This document shows positions 6,422-14,499 of a DNA stretch of 24,587 bases, one piece after another. Both the position numbers and the translations under genes were made by a program. The stretch is from DAHUZJ01 sp050743865 (GTDB taxonomy: Bacteria; Actinomycetota; Acidimicrobiia; Acidimicrobiales; RAAP-2): the NCBI GenBank assembly GCA_050743865.1, contig JBOGGE010000162.1:1-24587 (forward strand), read 5' to 3'. How positions within the stretch are numbered: position 1 is the stretch's first letter; every line of letters begins with the position of its first letter. Under the pieces are notes generated by a model. That model worked only from the letters and a program-made list of their open reading frames with translations. It had not been told where the DNA came from and made no database searches.

Positions 6422-7249
6422 CTACGTGCAGCGCGGGCGCACCGTGACCGAGCTGCGGTACGCCGGCACGCGTACCGAGCTCACCGGTGGCGGGCTGATC
6501 GTGACTGCCACCCCGAAGTCGGAAAGGTCCACGGTGTTGACGCTCGTCTCCCAGCGAGAGGGACCCGGTCGGGCCGGCATGCCGGGCGATTGGGAGAACT
6601 GGATCCGGAAGTGGGTGATGGTCTCCGCCCGGACGAGCCGGTGGCGACGGTCGACCCAGATCTGGACCGTCGACGTGGCGTCGGAGACCCGGGAGCAGCC
6701 CACACCGACCACGTAAGGCGGGCGGGTTGTCACCAGGTAGCGGGTGGTCCGGTCGCCGCCGACCGATGACCGGCCGAGGTCGTGGACCTGCCAGGTCGCG
6801 GCCGGGCTGGCGAGCTCGCCGAACACCCGCTCGATGGCGGCCGGCTGGTGCGGCCCGCCGAGATCGATGACCGACGGGCGGGTCCGGCCGGCCACCATCG
6901 GCTCCGGCTGCACGAGGTAGCCGTGGTGGCCGACGCCCACCTGGACGAGCCGCAGGAGGTTCCGCGGCTGCCCGGGCAAGGAGCCGGATGTCACAGTGAG
7001 CCGGTAGGCGTCGGTGCGGAAGCTCACCACGCCGGTCGAGCGGTCGTGGAAGCGCCCCGCAGGGAAGACCGCCGTGCTCTCGGTCAGCAGGAGCACGCGG
7101 GCGCTCCCGGCGGCGCGGGTGGTGGCGACGACCTGGCGCACCCAGTCGCCCGGCGACTGCCCGGGCACGCCGACCGATCCGGCGACGGCGCCGGCCGCCG
7201 CCCCCAGGACCACGAGCACCGTCGCCAGCCATGGCATGACCCGCTGCAC
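6422..7249 (-). CDS. Secreted or membrane-anchored protein of unknown function
   Basis: I do not recognise this 275-residue protein. A hydrophobic segment at residues 5-27 with an Ala-rich end (GAVAGS) looks like a signal peptide or an N-terminal anchor; there is no lipobox cysteine. The rest is predicted to be rich in beta strands, with alternating Val/Thr/Arg patterns such as RYLVTTRPPYVVGVGC and TVQIWVDRRHRLVRAET, which recall LolA/LppX-like beta sheets, but this is only a resemblance. The mature part has just two cysteines, C185 and C274 near the C-terminus, which could form a disulfide outside the cell. The GTG at 7249 has a GAGAAG-like ribosome site 8 bases before it; ATG at 7237 is an alternative. 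It lies 94 bp downstream of the ABC exporter on the same strand, so it may be cotranscribed. Confidence 0.75.
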   Translation of the reverse strand: MQRVMPWLATVLVVLGAAAGAVAGSVGVPGQSPGDWVRQVVATTRAAGSARVLLLTESTAVFPAGRFHDRSTGVVSFRTDAYRLTVTSGSLPGQPRNLLRLVQVGVGHHGYLVQPEPMVAGRTRPSVIDLGGPHQPAAIERVFGELASPAATWQVHDLGRSSVGGDRTTRYLVTTRPPYVVGVGCSRVSDATSTVQIWVDRRHRLVRAETITHFRIQFSQSPGMPARPGPSRWETSVNTVDLSDFGVAVTISPPPVSSVRVPAYRSSVTVRPRCT

Positions 7250-7343
7250 CCGGCGATCTTCTCACCACTCACCGGGGTCGGCAACGAGCATGCAACCATC
7301 CGGCACGCCGGCGAGGGCCGCGCCCGCTCGGAGACGGTCCGGC

Positions 7344-9263
<1,920 letters not shown>

Positions 9264-9297
9264 TCCGCCCCAGCCACCGGCCCCCGGCGGCGGCACC

Positions 9298-9771
9298 TCA
9301 GGCTCCCGCCGGCCCGGCACCGGCCCGGGATCCGGGCCGGGCTCGCCCGATCCGGGCCCGAGCCCACCCGTGCCCGATGGCCGAGCCCACCAGGGCCATG
9401 AACAGGGCCGCCGCCGCCCCGTCCATCCAGTAGGCGACGACCCCGGCCGGCAGGGTCGGGTTCATGAGCAGGCGGCGGGCGATGTCGGCGGCCAGCAGCA
9501 GCAGCACCGCCAGTGCCCCGACCCCGATCCCCCGGGTCAGCGCACCGGCCGCCCGCCGGCCGGCCCGGCCGGCGAGGGCCCCGCCGGCCAGGAAGGCCAG
9601 GGCCACCACCGCGCCCGGCACCATCCAGCCGAGACCGCCCTGGTCGATAAGGGGGTGGCCGTGCCAGTCCTCGGCGATCACCAGGGTGGGGACGCTCACC
9701 ACCATGGTCAACGCCAGCCCGGCGCAGATGCCGGAAAGGGGGGAGGGCGGTCTCCCACCGGTGGTCGCCAT
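9298..9771 (-). CDS. Small four-helix membrane protein, unknown function
   Basis: No family is recognised. The 157-residue product has four clear hydrophobic helices: SGICAGLALTMVVSVPTLVIA, a GWMVPGAVVALAFLAGGALAG segment, GIGVGALAVLLLLAADIA and a last one around YWMDGAAAALFMALVGSAIG, followed by an Arg/Gly/Ala-rich tail. The ATG at 9771 is preferred because TAGTCT lies 7 bases before it on the minus strand, suggesting a leaderless mRNA; an in-frame ATG 60 bases upstream would only add a low-complexity lead. It is the promoter-proximal gene of a unit with the ABC exporter, so it may be an accessory protein of that exporter, but nothing in the sequence proves this. Confidence 0.7.
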   Translation of the reverse strand: MATTGGRPPSPLSGICAGLALTMVVSVPTLVIAEDWHGHPLIDQGGLGWMVPGAVVALAFLAGGALAGRAGRRAAGALTRGIGVGALAVLLLLAADIARRLLMNPTLPAGVVAYWMDGAAAALFMALVGSAIGHGWARARIGRARPGSRAGAGPAGA

Positions 9772-9778
9772 CGGCGCC

Positions 9779-9784
9779 AGACTA
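9779..9784 (-). promoter_or_regulatory. Putative -10 box (TAGTCT) for the membrane protein / ABC exporter unit
   Basis: TAGTCT on the minus strand is 7 bases from the ATG at 9771, the same arrangement as other starts in this window. No -35 consensus is seen. Confidence 0.4.
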
Positions 9785-10186
9785 CCGGCGGCCCTCGCCG
9801 GCCCTGCGTGCGCCCGGCCCATGCCGGGCACGTGTCAGTAGGGTCCCGGCGAGGTGCTCCACCCCGAGGTCGGCGCCGACGACGGCGTCCCCGAACTTTG
9901 CCGGAGTGCTGGCGCCGGCCAGCTCGCCGAAGGGCTGCCCGAGCCGCGTGATCGACGTCGACCATCGTCGGGACGTCTCTCGCAGATGAGGGCTCACGCT
10001 GCATTTGATTGATGAGAACACTCTCATCGTCACCTCATCTGGGCGTCATCTCCGGCGTGCAGAGTGTCGAGACCGGGGAACGGAGGGAGATGCGATGTCC
10101 GAGCGAAGGAACGCGACGTCCGGAGGAGCGCGCCGAGCGCGGCCAACCGGTGGATCGGCCCCCTGGGGGACTGGAGCCAACCGTTC
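9785..10186. other. Intergenic region with weak coding remnant and inverted repeat
   Basis: This 400-base stretch separates the ABC unit from the ApbE-like gene. On the minus strand, 9832-10033 stays open, and from about 9960 leftward it uses G/C in almost every third position (peptide pieces such as GQPFGELAGASTPAKFGDAVV). It has no recognised domain and may be the remnant of a lost gene. The part around 9980-10050 is visibly poorer in G+C than the rest and holds the GATGAGA palindrome. A possible upstream extension of the ApbE-like frame (GTG at 10064) covers the end of the stretch but looks like low-complexity sequence. Confidence 0.4.
9985..10039. promoter_or_regulatory. GATGAG inverted and direct repeats, possible operator
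   Basis: GATGAGA (10011-10017), ACAC and TCTCATC (10022-10028) form a perfect 7-bp inverted repeat. Further GATGAG/CTCATC half-sites occur at 9985-9990 and 10034-10039. The cluster lies in a relatively AT-rich pocket upstream of the ApbE-like gene and could bind the response regulator encoded nearby. That target is inference. Confidence 0.45.
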
Positions 10187-11029
10187 ATGACCACGGCCAC
10201 CCTTGATATCTGCGACGAGCTGGCCGTCGCCTCCGCGCCAGCGCTGGCGTCCAACGCCAGAGTCATCGTGCGCACGTCCCGAGCGGATCCCGGTCCCGGG
10301 TGCGACCCGGCGTTGGCCGTCTTCCGGGACGTGAACCTGGCGTGCTCGCGCTTCGATCCCGAAAGCGAGCTCCGCAGGGTGAACGCCCACCCCGACACCT
10401 GGCACGTGGTCGGCAAGACTTGCAGCACGGCCCTTCGCGAGGCCTGGTGGGCGTACCGGCGCACGTCGAGCGAGTTCGATCCCCGCCTGCACGTCGGCAG
10501 CACGGCCGGTGCGACCCCGCCCCCATGGCGCCCTCGCTTCGCCGATGCAGCCCGCCGCGTGCACCTCGGCGGGCTCCCCGTCGACCTCGACGGCATCGCC
10601 CGGGGCCTGGCCTTGCGCTGGGCGCGCCGCGCCCTGCGCGGCAGCCAACACTTCGTCTCGCTTGGCGATGCGTGGACTTGCAGCGGCCGAGGTCTCGACG
10701 GTGGACCATGGCGCATCGGGCTCCAGGATCCGGCAGGCGACCCGTCGCCGCTCGCCGTCGTGGGCCTCACCGACACGGCCTGCGTCACCAGCACCGTGGC
10801 TCGCGCCAGCATCGCCGGCCAGCCGGTCCCGAGCGATCTCCTCGCCGTCACGATCGTGAACCCCGACGCGGTGGCGGCGGCGGTCTGGAGCATGGTGCTG
10901 CTGACCGCCCGGGAGCCACACATCGCCGAAGTGTCGGCGCGCCTGCGGCTGCCGGCCGCGTGGGTGACCGACGACGGAACGCTCCACACGTCCCCAGCGC
11001 TCGAACCGAAGATCCTCTGGCGCTGCTGA
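10187..11029 (+). CDS. ApbE-like protein (divergent FAD:protein FMN transferase homologue)
   Basis: Family members move FMN from FAD onto threonines of exported redox proteins such as Rnf/Nqr subunits and FMN-binding domains. The 280-residue product matches ApbE through CSRFDPESELRRVN (residues 53-66), EFDPRLHVG (96-104), VDLDGIARGLA (132-142), the SLGDAW / DGGPWRIGLQDP region (158-182) and ACVTST (198-203). It lacks the usual HxIDPxTG segment: only about six residues separate GQP (211-213) from the AVTIVNP strand. The later metal-binding ADAxxT motif reads AAAVWSM. No signal peptide or lipobox is seen. It may therefore be inactive or altered in function. ATG at 10187 has GGAG ten bases upstream; a GTG at 10064 in the same frame would add 41 unlike residues. 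It precedes a proline-rich membrane protein and a two-component system on the same strand, a neighbourhood seen around flavin-based electron transfer genes. Confidence 0.75.
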   Translation: MTTATLDICDELAVASAPALASNARVIVRTSRADPGPGCDPALAVFRDVNLACSRFDPESELRRVNAHPDTWHVVGKTCSTALREAWWAYRRTSSEFDPRLHVGSTAGATPPPWRPRFADAARRVHLGGLPVDLDGIARGLALRWARRALRGSQHFVSLGDAWTCSGRGLDGGPWRIGLQDPAGDPSPLAVVGLTDTACVTSTVARASIAGQPVPSDLLAVTIVNPDAVAAAVWSMVLLTAREPHIAEVSARLRLPAAWVTDDGTLHTSPALEPKILWRC

Positions 11030-11158
11030 CCCCGGCCGTGGCTCCCGGCACCGCGAGCTGCGGCGGGATTGACTCGGCGAGCCGCCCGGCGCCGGTTCCC
11101 CGTTAGTCCGCGCTCCCCTGACGGGCCTCGTGACGGGTTCACGAACGAAACAGACTTC

Positions 11159-11233
11159 GGGCTTCTGCAACTTGGGATGCAGAGCCGATATACCACCGGA
11201 GAGGTGGTTGGGACGGCTCGACTCCTCGGAAAG
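11159..11233 (+). ncRNA. Candidate structured leader RNA with alternative hairpins
   Basis: Hairpin 1 is TCTGCA (11164-11169), loop ACTTGGGA and TGCAGA (11178-11183), and can be extended by GGC (11160-11162) pairing with GCC (11184-11186) around one bulged T. Hairpin 2 is GAGCCG (11182-11187) with CGGCTC (11214-11219), enclosing an inner stem CCACC/GGTGG (11193-11197, 11203-11207). The GCC at 11184-11186 can serve only one of them. A GGAAAG ribosome site (11228-11233) follows directly. Both unpaired parts contain TTGGGA. I do not recognise a known riboswitch class. Confidence 0.4.
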
Positions 11234-11241
11234 CAGCGGCA

Positions 11242-12180
11242 ATGACGGCAGGACGGTCGGCTATGGGGAGCCCTCGGGGGGGGAGGGCTCTTCGACGGAC
11301 GGTCAGGGCTCGCTCAGGAGCCCTGCGAAGCCATGCGCCACTGCACGAGCGCTGGGCGCTCTGGACGGCGGCCAGCACCGGCGCTGCCGTGCTGCTCGGT
11401 GTGGCGGTGACCGTGGGGGGCGGACCGAACATCGCGTTGCCCGGCGGGGTGTTCCTGGGCGCCGGTCCCCCCCTCCTGGCGACCGGTGCGCCGCCGCCGG
11501 CGTCCGCCTCGCCGGCTGCCTCGCCGGCATCACCACCCGGCCGGACGGGCGCTGCCATCACCGTGGTGACCGCACCGCTGCCGCTCGTGGTCCAACCGCA
11601 GCCGGCGCGCACGACGGTCACGCCGACCACGCTCGGCTCACCGCCCGCCGCCTCGACGACTGCCGGGGCCACTGCCACGGGCCGGGCCCAGGTGAGCACG
11701 GGCCAGCCTGCTTCCGCCATAGGACCACCCGCTTCGGGGCCGTCCACCTCGGGACCATCCGCTTCCGGGCCGCCCACCTCGGAGCCGCGACACGACCAGC
11801 CGGGCCCTCGATCGGGCGGGATGCAGGGGGTCCGAGCAGCGGGCAGTGAGGGCCCGCAGGTACAGGCCCCGGGTACCCCAGAACACGGGGGCACGGACAG
11901 CGACTTCCCCGAGCAGGAGCGTCCCCAATTCCGGCAGGGACCTCCCCCCGAGTCCTGGCCGGGACCTCCCCCCGAGTCCAGGCCGGGACCAGGCCAGCAC
12001 GGCGACCAGGACATCCCGGGTCCGCCGGACCAGCAGGTGGCGGGCCAGCAGGACCAGCCCCCGCCGGGCCAGGACGGGCCAGGGCGGGCCGGCCCCCCGG
12101 GACAGCACGCCGACGGTGACCAGGCGCCGCCGGGCGGCCCCTGGTCCAGGGGCGACGGACCGGGCAACAGGAACCGCTGA
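11242..12180 (+). CDS. Membrane-anchored proline-rich extracytoplasmic protein
   Basis: The 312-residue product has an Arg-rich N-terminus, one transmembrane helix at about residues 39-60 (TAASTGAAVLLGVAVTVGG), and then about 240 residues very rich in Pro, Gly, Ser, Thr, Gln and Asp. By the positive-inside rule the long tail faces outwards. It contains internal repeats (TSGPSASGPPTSEP and a duplicated GPPPES unit). No enzyme domain is seen; such proteins may span the cell wall or act as a stalk or ligand for a sensor. The ATG at 11242 has GGAAAG eight bases upstream. It lies between the ApbE-like gene and the histidine kinase on the same strand, so it may belong to that signalling module. It could also be an overpredicted frame, but the clear helix, ribosome site and neighbour spacing support it. 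Confidence 0.6.
   Translation: MTAGRSAMGSPRGGRALRRTVRARSGALRSHAPLHERWALWTAASTGAAVLLGVAVTVGGGPNIALPGGVFLGAGPPLLATGAPPPASASPAASPASPPGRTGAAITVVTAPLPLVVQPQPARTTVTPTTLGSPPAASTTAGATATGRAQVSTGQPASAIGPPASGPSTSGPSASGPPTSEPRHDQPGPRSGGMQGVRAAGSEGPQVQAPGTPEHGGTDSDFPEQERPQFRQGPPPESWPGPPPESRPGPGQHGDQDIPGPPDQQVAGQQDQPPPGQDGPGRAGPPGQHADGDQAPPGGPWSRGDGPGNRNR
11937..11984. repeat. 24-bp tandem repeat in the proline-rich gene
   Basis: Two adjacent 24-base copies (11937-11960, 11961-11984) differ at one base and encode GPPPES-type units in the extracytoplasmic tail. Confidence 0.85.
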
Positions 12181-12274
12181 GCACGGCGCGCCCATGCGCA
12201 GCAAGCTTCCCGCACCACCTCCGGCGCTGGCGAGCGGGCCACCCACGGCGCGCCCACGGTACGCGTCCGGCGTC

Positions 12275-13825
12275 ATGGACCCCGACCCCCCGATCGCCGC
12301 TTTGCCGTCGGGGCCACGCGGTGACGAACCCTCGCACCGCGGTCACACCGGCCCCCCGTCGGTGGGCAGGCTGCGCCGCCGCGGCCATCGCGCCCCCGTC
12401 CGTCACCGGGGTTGGCGCCCGGGGACCGCCCTCCGTCTCGCCGCCTTCGAGACCACCGTCCTGGCGGCAATCCTCGGTGTGGTGGTGGTGGCGCTGGTGC
12501 ACCAATTCTCGGGCAGCTACCAGTCGGTCGCCGCTGACGCCTTGACCGGTCAGCTCCAGTCGTTCGCCACGGCGGCAGCGCGGTCCCCGACCGCCAGCCG
12601 CAACCTCTTCGACTTCTCGCGGCGGTACCTCCGGACCCACAGCCTCCCGACGGGTGACCTGGTGATGGTCGGCATCCACGGGGGCGGGATCGTCGGCACG
12701 ACCGGCACCCGCCGCCTGACCGCCGACCCGGACATCGCCGCCTGGATCGCGCACCCACCGGCCCGGGCCGAGGTGGCGGTCCACCGGATCGACCACGTCG
12801 ACCAGGAGGTGCTGGCTGCGCCCATTCGGAGCGGTGGCCGAACGCTCGGCACCTTCGTCGCCACCAGCAGCCTCGCCGGCGACGAGGGCCAGCGGCTCCA
12901 CGTCCTGGTCCTGTCGATCGCCGAGGCCGGCGTCGCGGTGATCGGCGGAGGCTTGAGCGCCCACCTGCTGCTGCGACGGTTGTTGCGAACCGTCGGGCGG
13001 ATCACCGCCACGGCCGAGGAGATCCAGGAGGACGAGCTCGACTTGCGGCTCGGCGACCAGGGGACCGACGACGAGGTGTCCCAGCTGGCTGGGACCTTCG
13101 ACGCAATGCTTGACCGGCTGGCATCGGTCATGGCCGCCCAGCGCCGGCTGCTGTCGGACGTCTCCCACCAGTTGCGCACGCCCCTGACCATCGCCCGGGG
13201 CCATCTCGAGGTCCTGGCACGCATCGGCTACAACGAGCAGGAAGCGACCGAGGAGACCGTCACGCTCGTGCTCGACGAGCTCGAGCGCATGAGCGGTCTC
13301 GTCGACCGCCTTCTTCTCCTCGGGCGCGCCATCGAACCCGACTTCCTCCAGCTGGAGCCCATCGACCTGCGCTCGTTCATCGGCGACGTCCACGAATCAG
13401 CTGTCGTGCTGGCCGACCGGCGGTGGACGATGGGCGACGTCCCGGACGTCATCGTGTGGGTCGATGCCCCCAAGCTGCGCGGCGCCATGCTCAACATCCT
13501 CGACAACGCGGTGAAGGTGACCGCACCAGCGGACCGCATTGCCCTCCGCGCCGCGCTCGACCCGGCGCGAGGCGGGCTCGTTCTCACGGTCGAGGACAGC
13601 GGTCCGGGGATCCCGCTCGCCGAACGCCAGAAGGTGCTCGGGCGCTTCGCCCGTGTCACCGGGAGCTCCACTTCCGGGACCGGGCTCGGGTTGGCGATCG
13701 TGGACGCGGTCGCCCGGGCACATGGCGGGACCGTCGAGATCTCGAGCTCAGGGCTGGGCGGCGCGCAGGTCGGCATCGCGTTGCCTGCCGAGCTCCTGTG
13801 CAGCGTCGGGGGAGACCGACGATGA
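12275..13825 (+). CDS. Sensor histidine kinase (HAMP, HisKA, HATPase)
   Basis: This membrane sensor kinase should phosphorylate the regulator encoded next to it. With the ATG at 12275 it has 516 residues: transmembrane helix 1 at about 53-77, an extracytoplasmic sensing domain of about 130 residues, helix 2 at about 209-233, a HAMP linker (about 234-287), the phosphoacceptor H298 in SDVSHQLRTPL, and an ATP-binding domain with LDNAVK (N411), DSGPGIP (441-447) and GTGLGLAI (468-475). All catalytic motifs are intact. The N-terminus before helix 1 is Pro/Arg-rich and poorly defined; ATG at 12194 would add 27 residues, and no ribosome site distinguishes them. The stop overlaps the response regulator start as ATGA. 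The sensing domain has no cysteines or heme motif that would reveal the signal. Confidence 0.92.
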   Translation: MDPDPPIAALPSGPRGDEPSHRGHTGPPSVGRLRRRGHRAPVRHRGWRPGTALRLAAFETTVLAAILGVVVVALVHQFSGSYQSVAADALTGQLQSFATAAARSPTASRNLFDFSRRYLRTHSLPTGDLVMVGIHGGGIVGTTGTRRLTADPDIAAWIAHPPARAEVAVHRIDHVDQEVLAAPIRSGGRTLGTFVATSSLAGDEGQRLHVLVLSIAEAGVAVIGGGLSAHLLLRRLLRTVGRITATAEEIQEDELDLRLGDQGTDDEVSQLAGTFDAMLDRLASVMAAQRRLLSDVSHQLRTPLTIARGHLEVLARIGYNEQEATEETVTLVLDELERMSGLVDRLLLLGRAIEPDFLQLEPIDLRSFIGDVHESAVVLADRRWTMGDVPDVIVWVDAPKLRGAMLNILDNAVKVTAPADRIALRAALDPARGGLVLTVEDSGPGIPLAERQKVLGRFARVTGSSTSGTGLGLAIVDAVARAHGGTVEISSSGLGGAQVGIALPAELLCSVGGDRR

Positions 13826-14499
13826 ACGTCCTACTCGTGGAAGACGACTCGCGGATCGTCTCGTTCATCCAGAAGGGCCTGCGAGCCGAGGGCTACATGA
13901 CCGAGGTGGCGGCGACGGTGCGCGAGGCGGTCGCCTACGTGGACCCACCGATCGACGACGTCGATCTCATCCTGCTCGACCTCGGGCTCCCCGACGGTTC
14001 GGGTGAAGAGCTGCTCGTCCACCTGCGCGAGCACGGCTCTCCTCTCCCCGTCATCGTGCTCACGGCCCGGAGCGACGTCGCCGACAAGGTACGGGAACTG
14101 GAGCTCGGCGCCGACGACTACATCACCAAGCCGTTCGCCTTCGAGGAGCTCCTCGCGCGGATGCGGGTGGCCCTCCGGCCCGCCGCCCAGCCGACGAACC
14201 AGGAGATGGTGGTTGGCGATCTTCGGCTCGACTTGCTGACCAAGATCGCCTGGCGGGCCGGTCGGCGGATCGACCTCGCCCCGCGGGAGTGGGCCCTGCT
14301 CGAGCTGTTCATGCGCAACCCGAGCTACGTCCTGAGCCGCGCCCGCATCCTGAGCCGGGTGTGGGAATTCGATTACGACCCGGGGAGCAATGTCGTCGAC
14401 GTCTACGTCGGTTACCTTCGCCGCAAGCTCAACTTGGCGGGACTCGACCCCCTGATCCAGACCGTCCGCGGCGCCGGCTACCGACTCGTCCCGCCGTGA
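13822..14499 (+). CDS. OmpR/PhoB-family response regulator
   Basis: The 225-residue transcription factor has a receiver domain (about 1-118) with the acidic pocket E7/D8/D9, phosphoacceptor D53 in LILLDLGLPDGSG, T81 and K103, then a winged-helix DNA-binding domain (about 130-225) with LAPREWALLELFMRNP and the terminal VDVYVGYLRRKL ... IQTVRGAGYRLV signature. It is complete and partners the upstream kinase, whose stop codon overlaps its ATG. Likely targets are its own operon and the GATGAG repeats near 10011, but this is inference. Its last 23 codons are read antisense as the end of cobB. Confidence 0.95.
   Translation: MNVLLVEDDSRIVSFIQKGLRAEGYMTEVAATVREAVAYVDPPIDDVDLILLDLGLPDGSGEELLVHLREHGSPLPVIVLTARSDVADKVRELELGADDYITKPFAFEELLARMRVALRPAAQPTNQEMVVGDLRLDLLTKIAWRAGRRIDLAPREWALLELFMRNPSYVLSRARILSRVWEFDYDPGSNVVDVYVGYLRRKLNLAGLDPLIQTVRGAGYRLVPP

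Noticed and set aside
9298..9320. GTG at 9320 as the ABC exporter start
   Set aside because: It would overlap the upstream gene by 23 bases and add only a Pro/Gly-rich lead; ATG at 9263 fits the family better.
11159..11233. Assignment of the leader hairpins to a known riboswitch (c-di-GMP, fluoride, SAM, c-di-AMP)
   Set aside because: None of the conserved core sequences that I remember for these classes is present.
11618..13393. Long minus-strand open frame opposite the histidine kinase
   Set aside because: The kinase motifs on the plus strand are complete; the antisense product shows no domain.
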